Assembly: GCF_018691265.1 (NCBI RefSeq)
Contig: NW_024881278.1
Coordinates: 4,602,001 to 4,666,000 of the forward strand
Direction: 5' to 3'
DNA length: 64,000 nt
Origin: Tyto alba
Taxonomy: Eukaryota; Chordata; Aves; Strigiformes; Tytonidae
Shown here: positions 1-12,514 of the stretch, piece after piece
Layout of the letters: each line of letters opens with the position of its first letter
How positions within the stretch are numbered: position 1 is the stretch's first letter
Position numbers and translations under genes: made by a program
Notes under the pieces: model-generated
Database searches by the model: none
What the model saw: the letters and a program-made list of their open reading frames with translations, nothing else
What the model was told of the DNA's origin: nothing

Positions 1-1084
1 GCCCCGATTCTGCCGTGCTTTGCCTCTGGGTAGTCATTTACACCTGTTCAGAGTGCAAAAGGCAACCAGCAGCCACGGCTCGAGCTGCAAAGCAGTGAAG
101 TCCCATCCCATCGCCTTCGGAGCCCAACATGCCACGCACTGATCAGTGGCACCGGGCCCGGTTCCCCTTGCATCTGAGTTGGTTTTGGCGTTGCACATAG
201 GCATCCTCTTTTCAGCTTCTAGTAAACCTTGAGATCGCTGCCAAGTCTCATGAAAGAAAAAGTTGTGACCCAGTTCCTGGAGGGTGACTTACTGTAAATA
301 ACTTTCAGTGGCATGATGACACCTTCACGAAACCTAGCAGTGCACTTGTCAGTCCATGAAATATGGAGCCAAGAACCAGTCCTGATCCAATGTTACATGG
401 TGAATATCTTTTCCTTTCCTTGCACACGCAAAATCCCTGGCAATTTCCGGAAGAACTGCGGTTGTGCAAGCCAAACAGGGCTTGGCTTATTTTCTGAATC
501 ATCAAAATAGTGCCAGTTTGCATGGACAACATCAGCTTTTGAGCAAAGCTTGCCAACACTGAAAAAAAGCTTTCTGCCTGAATTAGACCCCAGTTCACTG
601 CAGCTAGCTGGCTTTGCTGGGTTGTCTCTTCAGCCAGCTTTAACCTTGTGGCCAAAGAGTCTTCCAGGGACTAGGCAGACTGATCTCCATTCACTGCCTG
701 CAATACACCTTGCAGGAATTGAGGCTGAACTTTTCTTTGTCATTTTACTGATCTCAGTGACACCCTGTCTAGCTTGGCACTATGTGGTGGCCTCAGAACA
801 GCCTGAGCAAACAATGGTAAAGCTGGACAGTCACCAACACACATCTTCATGACCTCCATCTTTCCTGGAGACTACCAGGCATGACAGGCACTGTTTTGGT
901 TTTTTTTTTCCATTGCCATCCAAAATCCCATGAAAATACTGGAAGGCCACCGGAACCAATTTCAAAGAAACTGGATCCAGCATTTAGATCTAAGGCACCA
1001 CGTTTAGGTCTGTGGGTTGCTTTGGGCTTCTAATTTCCATGGGGATTTGCATAATTAAATACAGTAATAGGCTGGGCAAGTACA
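1..1084. other. non-coding, nothing recognised
   Basis: The base composition is mixed. Short overlapping open frames at 305-655 (minus) and 550-852 (plus) lack protein motifs and start or splice context. I see no repeat. Confidence 0.6.
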
Positions 1085-1308
1085 TTGAGCAGTGGCTGTG
1101 AGCCAGGAACTAATGAGCTCCATTGCAGAATGTTTAGCTCTGGACAAGTCACTTGACCTTCCAAAGTCACATCATCCCCATCTGTGAAATGGGGATAGTA
1201 ATACTTGCCTCACAGGGGTGTTGTGAGGATTAATTAGTTGCTGCTTGTACATCGCTTTGATGATGTTAAGAACTACATGCCTGCTAAGTATTGTTATTGT
1301 ATCACGGC
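1085..1308 (+). mobile_element. MIR-type SINE, sense copy
   Basis: The sequence follows the MIR family consensus: GGACAAGTCACTTGACCTTC, CCCCATCTGTGAAATGGGGA, TAGTAATACTTGCCTCACAG, then GTTGTTGTGAGGATTAATTAG as GGTGTTGTGAGGATTAATTA, and a tail resembling CTTTGATGATGTTAAGAACTA with TTGTTATTGT. This core and 3' arrangement is typical of the ancient amniote CORE-SINE/MIR group. There is no intact Pol III promoter at the 5' end. It is the best preserved MIR copy in the window. Confidence 0.85.
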
Positions 1309-1550
1309 TGGGAAGATATTGCAGTTAGGGCTAAATCCTGCCCTTGGAAAAAGATGCGTCTTTCCCCATGTCTTGTAAAATCAGCTGCTAGGCTTGCGCA
1401 AGTAGCGTTTATATAACGTTGGTAGCAAACATCCATATGCACCTTGCACCTCTGACGTTGCCAAATCCCCGGAACAACAGCCTGCTGGGAGTCACGTGAT
1501 GCACCATCTCGGCACAAACAGCTTCGGGGCAGGAGCCCAACTGCAAACTC

Positions 1551-1580
1551 TTCCTCTCTCTCCCCCCCCCCCCCCCCCCC
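1551..1580. repeat. polypyrimidine tract ending in C19
   Basis: TTCCTCTCTCT runs into 19 consecutive C (1562-1580), immediately before the CpG-rich block. The minus strand has G19 and could form a G-quadruplex or triplex. Confidence 0.95.
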
Positions 1581-1599
1581 GAATTGAAATTAGTAAATG

Positions 1600-1905
1600 T
1601 TTCCATCGGGCCTTGCAGCGGGGTAACTTCGGGTCTGGAGCTCGGCGTGCCACGCAAAGCCCACGGGCACGCCAGCCCCGGCGGCACGTGCCGCCGAGAG
1701 GCCAGCCGGCGGGGGACGGGGCGCCTGGGCAGCCGAGCACGCTCCTGCGCGCTGCAGAGCCACGAGGGCTGCAGGGAGACACGGCTACGTGCGCGAGCAC
1801 AGAGGGAAAAGGTAAGCTCCCCTTGCCTGAACTCCAACCCTTAGGTGGGCGCTGCCTCTGCCACGTGCTCCCGAGAGCGCAGCCCTTTCGCCTCCGCCGC
1901 GTTGG
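1600..1905. promoter_or_regulatory. CpG-rich island, candidate promoter
   Basis: From about 1600 to 1905 the sequence is clearly GC-rich with many CpG dinucleotides (for example CTCGGCGTGCCACGC, GGCGGCACGTGCCGCCGAG, CCGGCGGGGGACGGGGCGCC, GCGCGAGCAC), while most of the window is AT-rich and CpG-poor. It holds GGCACGTGCC and other E-box-like CACGTG cores. No TATA box is evident. A good splice donor, AAAAG|GTAAGC, lies at 1811/1812 on the plus strand, so an untranslated or short coding first exon on that strand is possible. An open plus frame from about 1496 to 1912 is explained by GC content. Confidence 0.38.
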
Positions 1906-2245
1906 GGCCTAGATAATGCAAAATACTGCACAAAGGACAGAATTCCACCGACTGCAGTGGGCTACAGCCCAGGATCATTAACAAGCTCAAACCACAGCAT
2001 CCAGCCTGCTCAAGGAACACATAGGAGTCATGCATCCAAATTTCAGTGACATTTAGTGGAAGTTGGCCAAATGGCTCCCTTTGATTCCTTTGAAATTTGA
2101 GCCATAACTGTCACTGTATCTTAGACGTGTGAACTGCTCTGAGAAGTCTCCCATATAGATTAGACTGCAATCAAAGAGTTCCACTAAACTGAACTTTATG
2201 AAAACAGAGGGTTGAGGTGAGGCTGATCAGCAGTAATATTACCTG

Positions 2246-2318
2246 AAAAAAAAACAAAACAAAAACAAAACAAAAAACCAAAACAAAACAAACAAAAAAA
2301 AAAAAACAAAACCAAACC
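2246..2318. repeat. (AAAAC)n low-complexity repeat
   Basis: The 73 bases are A with regularly spaced C (AAAAC and AAAAAC units). Confidence 0.95.
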
Positions 2319-3534
2319 TAGCAAGTTTGAAAGGGTTAAAGAAGAAAGTTGTTTGGGTAGACGGTGTACATTAACTATCATTTTCAGTCAGCATGCAATG
2401 ACTAGTTAGCGGGGCTTATCATCCCCAGCTATGTGAGGAATTACAATAAATGCCTGAAATGCAAGCAGGTTTCCGGCTTAGGTAGGTAAATAATGGAAGT
2501 CACTATTTTTGTCTGAGTTGCAAGAATTCCCTGCGCACACAGACTCCCCACCCCCTCCCCACTGTAACACAGCTAACTGTACTCCCTGCTGTTGGGCAAA
2601 ATGAAGTCCTTTCATGCATCCTCAGGACTTTTGCTTTGTCTGCAGAAGTAGCCGACTCATTACTTCCTTTTTGGTGGAAAGCGAGAGGTTACATTTTCTG
2701 CATTCATTGGTTTCAAATACGTCCAGAATGTGATGACCTAAGGATGAGCAGAAGGAGATATGAGCCGCTCTGAGAAAAGGGACTGCCTGATAGGTAGGGA
2801 AAAAGTAACAAAACAAGCAACCAGAGCATAATTCTGGTGCTGTCAAAGCCTGGTGGTAATACTCCCGTTGCCTTCAGTGACACGAGGCTTCCTCTCTGCA
2901 GCACCTTCCCATGCGGAAAATACTCTCAAACTACTCAGTGATTCAGCTGCTATTCAACAGCCACTGGAGGAAAACTCCAGCTGGCTCTGCAGGGTAGAAA
3001 CAGGGTAAGCTTTGGATAGCACTTAGTAGTAAATATGGAATAAAGTCATTACAGTCCGGGAGTTTATTCTCATTTAGCCCAGGGCCCTTTTCCCTGCCCT
3101 GGCATCCCCAGGCACGTGCCTGACCTGGCCTTTCTCGGAGGCCCCTTTGAGGTTGGTGCAACTCAACCTTCACACACCGGCTGAGGAAAACAGCGGGCTC
3201 CCGCCACGGGAGGGGAACCAGGGTGGGATCCCAAGTCTTGTGAAGTCCTGTGTTGGCTTGGCCAGGCTCCAGGTAAGCCCATGAGAGCCTCAACCCCTTC
3301 TTCCAGGGAACGCACAAATTGTTTGTGAACCACTGCTGGGGGAAGCCCGGCAGAGACATAGAGACGATGCTGCCAGGGAAGGGTTAACCAGTAACACAGC
3401 GTCCTCCCTCGCTGCTTCACACATGCCGTATTTCTTAGCAAAGTGAACATATTAACACTGGCATGCTCCCACACACCGCCTTGGCTCTCCTCCAGGAAAT
3501 CATAACCCAGCTATTTGGCACACAAGGCCGCAAT

Positions 3535-3540
3535 TTTATT
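3535..3540 (-). terminator. candidate poly(A) signal, minus strand
   Basis: On the minus strand AATAAA (plus TTTATT at 3535-3540) is preceded by an A/T-rich stretch ending GAAGTTGATTGTGTAAATAA and followed within about 15 nt by a GT-rich CCTTGTGTGCC, the usual layout of a vertebrate cleavage and polyadenylation site. The sequence upstream on the minus strand (3560-3640) is U-rich and looks like a 3' UTR. No convincing coding exon precedes it, so a non-coding transcript or chance is equally possible. Confidence 0.25.
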
Positions 3541-6080
3541 TACACAATCAACTTCTTGATAAACATAAAACTTACAAAATATACCACGCCCTTAAAATAA
3601 AAAAATAAATTAAAAAAAAGGAAAAAGTGGTGTGGGGGGGAGAACTGCAGTAACCTGACCTTCTTGGCCAAAAGGGCCAACCTGCTTTGATTTGATACCC
3701 CCATCCCCGAAGAATCACCTGTGGATACACGAGGGTTTGCCCTGGCCTCAAGGCAGGGTTCTGCTCGTGGGAGACATGGGGGGACTCCGCAGGGCTGGGA
3801 GCTGCCAGAGGGATTTGGGCTGTCTCTGGCACTTTTCCTCCTGGGCACCCCGGAGCGCAGGCAGGGGACCCAGCACCCACTGCACCTATGGCCCTCGGGC
3901 CCCCCTCCTCACCTCGTCACCCGGTGCCACCACTGCTGTCCCCTCGGGAGGAGAAGAGGGCCTCGCTCTGCCAGTAACCCCGAAAGAGGGGGAGCCAGCC
4001 TCCTTTACTGCTCGTACCCTCTTCTTGACATGAATCTTGGCAGAGGAGTCTCTGTGTCTCTATGAACGTTGCGATTTTCAACTCGCTGTCCCTTAGTCAA
4101 TCTAACCAACTGCAGGTGGAAGTTGCAGGTTTTATTTTGGGAGGAAAACAGTGACGATTTCATGTGGCAACCAGATCTTCTGGAGACACACTCCACTTTG
4201 CCAGAGCAGCAGTCAACTCAGCCAGGAAGCAGGGAAACCAGGAAGCCTAAACCTTCAGCAGCCCCCCCAGGGCACCCGCTGCCTTGGGTGAAGTTCTGCC
4301 TAAACATCAGATAAAACTGCATCAGCCTTGCAATGAACCGAGAGGCACACATACGCATCTGCTGCTACCTGGGGTCACCTGAACTCAGCTCCTCCACCTT
4401 CTCCTCCTTTTTGAGATCACATTTCTTCACTGACCCTTCAAAGCAATTGTCTTGCTTGGCTGCTTGACCAAAGGCTCACAACCTCACTCCACCAACTCTT
4501 TAGGCACTGGAGATCAGGGTGGCATCTGGTGCAAGGTCTCCAACAGCCGGGGCTAATGGTTGTTCTGCTAAGCTTCAAACTGGACTCACGAAGACAAGGA
4601 GATGCGTAAAACATAGCCTAAATCCCACCCGGGAGAAACTGCATGAGAGAAAATAATGAACCAAGGGCATTAAACTGATTTATACTGGCTGAGAATCTGG
4701 ACATATCTGCTTTACTCCTTGCAGATAAAAAGAGCTGCCTGAGGCTAATAAGCTTTTGGTAATTTGGGAAACAAAGATTGATTCTTTTTTTATTATTTTT
4801 TAAAATTTTTCTCACAAATAGGAAGAACCACCTTCAAATACCTTAAGACACACTGCAATCATTTAGGCAGATAAACATCTTGATTCCTAGGGATAACAGG
4901 AGCTGAATGGTTGGCCTCAAAACCAAGCATTCGTGACAATTCTCGAAACAAGAACATTATTACTCTCCATTTCCACAACAATTTACATACAACTGCAAAG
5001 AAAACCCTTCTCCCTTTGTAGCTGGAAAATGTACTGTAAACAGCTACCCAAAGCCCTGATGTAGCTCCTGAACAATAAGAGGTGGGTGGGTGAACAGGTC
5101 CTCTGGGCCATTCTCTTGGGTGCAGCCCAGGATCTGCTTCAGAGCCTGAGACACTGGTTCCTTCGGATGAATACCTGGCTGCCCTTGGTATAAACATCTG
5201 AGATGTGAAAGAAGGCCCCCCCCAGAGGAAAGGACAGGAACAGTGGAGATTAAAGCCAACGCCAAGGGAAGAAAGTCTGCAGGTCTGTGTAGTTTTGTAT
5301 CACGGCAAAAAGCACTTTCTTGAAAGGAGAGCAGGGAGTTTCTGAAATAATGTAGTTGTTGCCTGCCAGACATTTTGTTTCTCTTCAAAGGCTGGGAAAG
5401 GAGAACATGGGTCCACCTCAGCAGATTGCAACTGTGATGGAAATTTCTCGGGCTACCCATTACAAAACAACCGCCGTGCGTTCACTCTTCTCTCTTACTC
5501 TCCAAAAAGTAGCAGCTGAACTGAGAGCCACCAAGGTCTGTCAAGAGGAGATCTTGCCCTTTGGGAACTGCACCTTGGCTCGTGTGGTCAAGTCACAGAG
5601 TGATTCTGGGGACGCTGCAGGAGGCTACTCCAGCCAAAGAGCTGGTAGATGCCCTCTTACTTTTGCAGCATCCATCCCATAATGGTCTTGAACCCACCAC
5701 TGTAACAAAATATTTGCAAAGAGTAATTTAGATGTGTCTGCTACATATTCAGCTGCACATGAACAAAAGGCTCTCCTTGTATTGTGAATAATTTCTTCAA
5801 ATACTTGGTGTTGCCCGATTTCTCCAAATGGCCAACTCCTACAATTTTATAGGGAATAGTACTATGTATAGTGACTAACCACTAAAACAATTTTCATACC
5901 TGAGAACCTCATCTCTGATTTAGAGTCAGTTTTCATCCTCTGTGAATGCAAGGACTTGAGTGCTTCTGATGCAAAAACAAGGTGTCAAATTTGCCCAGCT
6001 CTCTGTACTAAAATCTCAGGATTTCTAAAGTCAATCTCAAGATTACACTTTTTTGGATGCTAACGTGACTACTGTCATAT

Positions 6081-6111
6081 AAAAAAAAACAAAACAAAAC
6101 AAAACAAAACA
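6081..6111. repeat. A9 then (AAAAC)n repeat
   Basis: AAAAAAAAAC is followed by four AAAAC units. It has the same composition as the 2.25-kb tract. Confidence 0.95.
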
Positions 6112-7547
6112 GCTCTCAGTATGCAGGCAGTTCATGTAAGTACTATAAACCAACAAACCAACTGAACTGGTTTGCTGAAAGTTTATTCTACAAAGAGCTT
6201 CTTTAGTCCATCTGTTAATCTTATGTAGTATGCATTACCTCCAAAAACTAAATGTCTCGTCAGAAGTGACACTTAGATACCAAGTATTTCAAGTTGCATG
6301 TAGCTGCCTAGCACATTGTTGCCACTGCCCGTAGAGGTGTGCTCCATCCCTGGAGACAACAGCTCGCAGTCTATGCTGTTGGCTGTGTGCAGGCTCCTGT
6401 GTAGCTGCAGCAGCATCAGCAGCTTTTCAACAGGGCAAAGGTGGGCTGAGGAGAGCCTGAAGCTATCAGTCAAACCACCTCATCTCATGCAACCCATCCC
6501 AGAAGGGTTATACCACCGGCCAACACCCTAGAGTGGCTCCTTCACCACAGCTCTTTCTGTTGCTAAACACAGGGATACAACACCATCAGGATCAAAAGCA
6601 GCGAGGACTCAGAGCTCCCTTGAGACTCCCATGGCCTTGCCACCATTTGAAAAGTTAACAGGCTTTGCAAAACTGAGCAGCCATCAGGAGAACATAATTT
6701 GGACCGGCAACCACTGCCCCTGCAGAGTAATGCTGGGGTAAGGATGAAATACAAGTGATGATCTTGCCACCTGAGCTTCACACCTCACAACTCACGTTGT
6801 GTTTTCCCCCTCTCCTCCTGCACTTCTGCCCTCGAAGACTGAGAAACAAAGACATGGGAGAGTCAGGGCCCAAACTAGAAGTATCACGGTTCTGCAAGAA
6901 AGGAGAGGGACCTTCAAGTTGAGGGACATTTTCAACAGAAGCACTGATGATTTCTCAGAAATGGGCTCCAAATTAGCCTCGTCGAGCCTACTTCAGAGCC
7001 CCAGGAGGGCAAGATGTGGAGGAGGACTTCAAGGGTGCTTTCAAACCAACTGAATCAGAGGTTTACCCAACCCCGCTCTTTCAGAAGTTTCTGAATAACG
7101 CACCAGCTTGAACCACTGGAAAGAAACAAATAAATGAGCTGGCAACTTTCACAGGGAGGAGCCTTGAAGCCCAGTTCCCAAGACCACGCCAACCAGCTCC
7201 GTGTGACAGCATACAGGAATGAAAATAGGTAGGTAACATTAACAGAAATACACTGAAACTTAATAACAGTAGCTTGTCAGGACATGCACCAAAGAGAAAT
7301 GGCTCATAATAGCTACAGCTTGTATTATGAATGTTTCATAGCCATCTGGCTAACAGAGCTGCCTAAACTCAACTGATGTTTTGTATGTGCTGTGGTAACC
7401 CACGGTGCATGCTCTGGAAGGAGACTGTCAAGCTGAAGCCCTAACATCTCTATTAAAAAGTGACACCATTTCTCATCAGATGAAAATGCCTTTGAATAAC
7501 AATGCAGCAATAAACAGAGCCCCTAATGAGCTAAGACTGTGTCCTCC

Positions 7548-7622
7548 TTTGCTGTAAATTGGCAAGGTTTGCTCAGGACAAATGGAGTTATTCCAATTTA
7601 CACCAACTATAAGATCCAGCCC
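7548..7622. repeat. fold-back repeat, 'TTTACACCAGCTGAGGATC' family
   Basis: GCTGTAAATTGGCAAGGTTTG on the left and GGAGTTATTCCAATTTACACC, AACTATAAGATCCAGCCC on the right show the same palindrome as the 11.08-kb copy. The right half is the better preserved. The central 'ccattgacttcaatgg' is replaced by CTCAGGACAAATGG. Confidence 0.58.
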
Positions 7623-8177
7623 GTTGTACTAACTTCTTCTTGGTTCAGTCATAACTTTCATGGGTCTATCAGTAGTTTAAAGCAAAGGCACAGTTTAAAA
7701 GAAAAAGTAACCCCCCTGCCTTTCCTCTCCTGATCTGATTCGCATACAAAATGGGCTTATGAACTCAAAAATTATGGGAGGGATTCAGGGAGGAGGAAAG
7801 GGAGACACAAGAGCCCTTTTATTTTGCGTCTTATTCACAATGAAAATTGGCACAGAAGCCAACCACATACATTAACATAGTTTGGGCAAGTTTAACTCTC
7901 ATGAATACATTTCTGTGGAAAAACTATGTGACTATGGAAAAATCCCCTCTTTTTTGCCATTTGAAAAGATAACAGGCTTCTATGTGGAACATACCCAGAA
8001 CCTGCCTGATTCAGAGACATGGAAATACAAAGATGAATAAGGCTGAGTTTCCCATGCTAGGGGCCCATGGAAACTGAGAGGGGAGGAAGAAGTAAGGAGG
8101 CCCATTGACTCAGGAGAAGGACTTTCATCCTACAGGTGAAGGAAGTATTTGAAGGCACTAGTAACATTGCAGGCCTG

Positions 8178-8254
8178 TTCCAGAGCCCATTTAAGTCATT
8201 GGCAAACATCTCATTGACTTCACTGGGATGTGTGTCAGGGCTAAACAGTTTTAA
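8178..8254. repeat. fold-back repeat, 'AGCCCATTGAAGTCAATGG' type
   Basis: CCAGAGCCCATTTAAGTCAT, TGGCAAACATCTCATTGACTT, CACTGGGATGTGTGTCAGGGCT resemble the sauropsid palindrome 'ccaaagcccattgaagtcaatgg...ccattgacttcaatgggctttggatcagg'. The two halves, AGCCCATTTAAGTCAT and TCATTGACTTCACTGGG, are imperfect reverse complements. Confidence 0.5.
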
Positions 8255-11077
8255 AATACAATCCAAGGCTATTTCTACATCACTGTGTAATGAGTGGGAT
8301 TCAAAACAGTTCAAGTGTGCCCAGCCCCGTGACTTACCTGCTTTCTGTCCACATTTCTGGCTGCTAGCCTGGCTGCTGCTTGGGCTCAAGGTCTCAATAT
8401 TGCACTGAGGAAGAGCTGAGCTCAGGACCTTTTTGGAGGACTGCCTTGGACTGAAGTGCATGCCAGACTGTACCCATGTCTACGTCAGGCAACCTGGAGG
8501 AAGGAAAGCTTTGGCCACATGTATCAGGGTATCAACTGCACTTCTCTCCTCTCCTCCCCTCCTGTATCTCCATTGCCCCTCTCCAAACCTAGGCTGAGGA
8601 GGTCTCTCGGTGTGAATTGGAGGGTTTGAAAAGAGCAGTGGGCATATCTGCTGGTCAATGTCGGCATTCCTTTGTCTGATGATATAAGCGCACCTGGCAC
8701 CCAAAATCTGAAATTTAAAGGTAGCCCAGCCACAGCAACTTGCGCTGGGATCCTCTGCCCCAACTGCAATCCAGATACAGACTTAAGAGTTCTGAAGAAT
8801 TTCAGTTACACAGAAACAGTGACCCTGCCTCATACATCTCTAACTGCAACCTACAAGCTATTGCCATTCCCATAAAAAAACCCTTCACCTTTGCTCATCG
8901 ACATCGCACAGTGCTAGCCCTGCTACAGTGCCTTATTTATGGCAGAGGATGGTAACCTCAGAATGACTATTTTCTTTTGAATGAACCAGTTTGCTTTATT
9001 ATTAGCCTATCCGATACGATAGTTTGCATTACAAGTCCTTCATCAGATCACTTCAGAAGCACGTCATTGCACTAGGCCTTTAATATCTCGGTAATTTGTT
9101 TCATAAATTACTAATTGAACTCTTTAAATGAGTCATATTGGTACGGCGAGTCTCACCATACAGAAAACTCAGTGATCTCAGAAGAGGACACATCACAGAA
9201 TCATCCTCTCCTGCTAGGTAACACAAAATTAAACACCAGGGTAGGAGCAGGATGGGGAATTTTCCTCCATGATTAGCAGTTCAGAGCCCTTATCGCTGTG
9301 ATGCATCTAAGTACCGCGTATTTTGCACCTGTCTAAACGTGGAGTTTCCACTGATGTCAGTGTGTGGAAGAAGCGAGGTGTACAGATCCACACATCGAGG
9401 GCAAAGGATCTGCAGAGCAGATCAAAGGGGAACGTCCTCCCTCTGGGACAAGTCCATCCATAGTGCTAGCTCTGTTGCTTTAATGACACTTAATGCACAT
9501 CACCACTGATGTCATTGCTAAATTTGGCTCCGCTGGAGAGATGGGATTTGGCAGGGATCAGCAAACAGGATTTTTCACACATTGTCCAAGGCTGGCCACT
9601 TCCAGCCCGACCAAGAGCCCGTCTTTGCCTTTTCCAACACAACTGCCTCCAAACACAACCTAGAAACAGTGGCACACCTGGCACTAGCTTGGCAGCTGGC
9701 GAAAGGTAACCGAGTATTTCAGGACCAGTTCTCCAAATGCACAATTCTGTTACTTACTGGGCTAGACTGAAGAGTGGTCAGCAGGGCTTCAAGCAGATTC
9801 CTCTGACTGACCCTTCACTCACTGACCTGCTGTTTTAGCCTGGGAGGCAGCCCAATCCCTGCTTGCCTTGCAGCAAAGGATGGGGTTTTTCTCACCTAAC
9901 TCTCAACAATGTTGGTATCTACATCTGCTCAGCCACATTCACCTCCCACCAGAGGTAATGGAGTGAGTAGGCACTTCTGGGGAGTAAATCACCTGGCCTA
10001 CAGCAGATGCCTCCCTTGGGATGAGATCGGTATCACTCCGTGGCAGATGCAAAGACTGCCTAGCTCTAGACCAGCTGTACATGTCCGTGTACAGCCAGAG
10101 GAATCCCATCCCAAGTGAGTGGTCAGATGCTGAGCTGCTACAACAAATTAAAAGCACAGTTGTTCTACACACGCAATTGGCCTCGTGTGCACCCTTTGCT
10201 CCTTGCCCCCCTATTTTGCCTTGTTCTAAGCTGCCTTTTAGGACTGACCCTAGGACCTGCTGCTGTTCTTACATGTCCAATAAGCAACAAGAATACAAAG
10301 ACCGCCATGTGTGCACAGGCGGTGCTGCTCTAGCACAAAGGCTTGAAGAAGAACTGGTTAGCCAAGTTCTTACATGTAGACATAAAGCCCCAAGAGGGAC
10401 CTTTGCAAATATCTCTGCTGGTCTCCTGCATTACCGGTCAGCGTTTCACCCAGCAGATTTCTGAACTTAGAAAGCTACATGGTTCCCTGATATAATTACA
10501 AGTATATTCCCATTGGATTTGGCACCACTGGTTAACCAAACATCATGCATTGGCTCCTAAGAGAACGACGTTATTTATTTTACCCACACAAGGTTTATCT
10601 TATAGTAGCCATCAACTTTCCATGGAAAGATCACGCTCTACTACTATACATCAGTCACTAGAGGCAGCTTCTAAACTTTAATATCTCCAAAGGAACAATA
10701 ATTGCAACCCTTTCAATATTTTATATTTGCAGACAAGCGGAATGAACTCACTGGAATCAGCAGGTGGTGTATGTTCAGCTGCTCAGAGCAATATTCAGCT
10801 TGCCTATTCCCAGCGAGGGCAGCTGACATCAGAGAAGCAATACCCTGTGAATGTACCATTCAGCAGACAGGAGAGCCCTGAGTTTGTATGGCAGACATCA
10901 AAGTGGTTTGCAACATGCAGATGTTTTCCGTGCAGAGGCTGAGAAAAGTGATGGACAAGATTTGGTAAATCCTGTGCTGTGGGGTTTTTTTTAATTCATT
11001 TTCTCCCTCACACACCTCCATTTCCTTGTCTTTTCTTATATGGAAGAACAATACCACTGAAAATGATGGGTTATACC

Positions 11078-11166
11078 CTTAGCTGATATAATTTGGTGTG
11101 ATTCCACTAACTTCACAGAGCTATGCCTGTTTACACAAGTTGCAAATTTTTCCCATCAATTTAAGT
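11078..11166. repeat. fold-back repeat, 'TTTACACCAGCTGAGGATC' family
   Basis: The copy reads TTAGCTGATATAATTTGGTG, TGATTCCACTAACTTCACAG, AGCTATGCCTGTTTACACAA, GTTGCAAATTTTTCCC. Left and right halves are imperfect reverse complements centred on the CCACTAACTTCACAG segment. This follows an old sauropsid palindrome whose halves read 'cagctggtgtaaat..gcatagctccattgacttcaatgg'. Both halves are present, which makes it the most complete of the four related copies. Confidence 0.58.
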
Positions 11167-11228
11167 CTATACAGATTTACATCATGAGGAATAGTGCTAC
11201 ATTTTTTTCCATACTTAATAAGCTTCTC

Positions 11229-11285
11229 AAAAAAAAAACAACAAAACAAAACAAAAAAAAACTCAACACACACACACACACACAC
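11229..11285. repeat. A-rich tract joined to (CA)n
   Basis: An AAAAC-type tract passes into (CA)n of about ten units (near 11266-11285). This is a compound microsatellite. Confidence 0.95.
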
Positions 11286-12514
11286 GCAAAGAAACCAAGC
11301 AAACAGACCCTTGACATCTATTAAACTTGTATTTGGAGATAAAGATTTCAGAGGATTCCTTCTCCCACCCTATCTCATGCCCTTCATCCTGCTCCTTTGT
11401 TTACCAGAGGGTCCTCCCAGTGTCATGTGAGTCAGAGCTGAGCTGAGCTGCTGAGGATCGTGCCCACGGATGAGCCCACAGCTGGATCTGCTCACTGGCA
11501 CATAGCTCTGTTCCCTTTCCATCTCCCCAGGTAACTCTGTGACTACAACACATCCCAAATGTCCCCGAGTCCTGCTGAGGGCAGAGCCCTCTTCACCACC
11601 ACCCAGGCTCACAGGCGGGATGTAGGTAAAAATTCCTTGTCTGTTTGATAGACGGCAGCAAGTTCAGTGCACAGCTCCCTCTGCCCAGCTGAATTCCTTA
11701 ACCAGCAAGCTAATAGCTGTTTTTAAAAAGTTCTCCTTCCCTTTCATTTTCATTTCATGAAACATTTCAAGAGGCCTTGCTTTCATCTTCCTGTGGAATA
11801 AAAACACATTTCGAAACCTCACCATTTTCGATTAAATTAAATTCTTGTGTTCCCACTTGCCCTAACCAGAAGCACTATATCACCCTGTCTGCAAAACATA
11901 TTGTACTGTGCTATGATCTTGTGCTGTTCCACAGAGAAACACAATGATGTTTCACATGACATTACCAACTGACCTCATGCAAAACTTCCCTCCTGTAAAT
12001 AAGTGCCAATCAATACGTACAGCGCACACAAAGACAGACACTTCCCATTAGGAAGCAGTTTGCTGCACAGGCTGGAGAGATTAAACGCTCCTGAAAACTC
12101 AACAGCAACAACTCTTCCGCTGGTCAACATGCTGACTGAGCCTGATTTTGGGATACACTGAATTATCCTGAAGCAGCAGGTGACTTAAGTGCCAAATTGC
12201 TTACCACATTTACTGATTTAATTTGACCACTGAAGTTCTCCGGGCTTTTTTGGAAGCCCTAGTTGCGATTTCAGGAACCAGTATGTCCAAGACAATCCCA
12301 CAGGTTGAACACTGTCATTAAAAGCATGACTGCTTGAGGCAAATGATGGAGTCCCTGCAGGAGTGGTTGTGAATTAAGTGGCTGTATCATCCATCTCAGC
12401 AGTGGCTCTCTACTATGAAGCAAGACCCAAGACCACTGGAGATCTCTGAAGCCATGGTAGAAGTCTTACACTTCAAAAAAAATCTGAGCTTGATACTGCC
12501 TAGTGATGAGCAAG

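Larger units (their letters stand above)
1913..7547. other. non-coding stretch
   Basis: It holds the two AAAAC tracts, the candidate minus-strand poly(A) site at 3.54 kb, and a mildly GC-rich patch at 3.69-3.99 kb without a CpG-island character. Open frames of 100-140 codons near 2943-3474 and 5044-5460 (minus) overlap each other in different frames and look random. Confidence 0.55.
7623..12514. other. non-coding stretch
   Basis: Apart from the fold-back repeats at 8.18 and 11.08 kb and the compound microsatellite at 11.23 kb, I see nothing definite. About 8990-9160 is repeat-free AT-rich sequence with TAATTTG/ATTACTAATTG words and may be conserved. A 147-codon plus frame at 10021-10464 has no recognisable domain. 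Confidence 0.55.

Noticed and set aside
10021..10464. 147-codon plus-strand frame
   Set aside because: There is no domain or splice context, and length alone is not significant in 64 kb.
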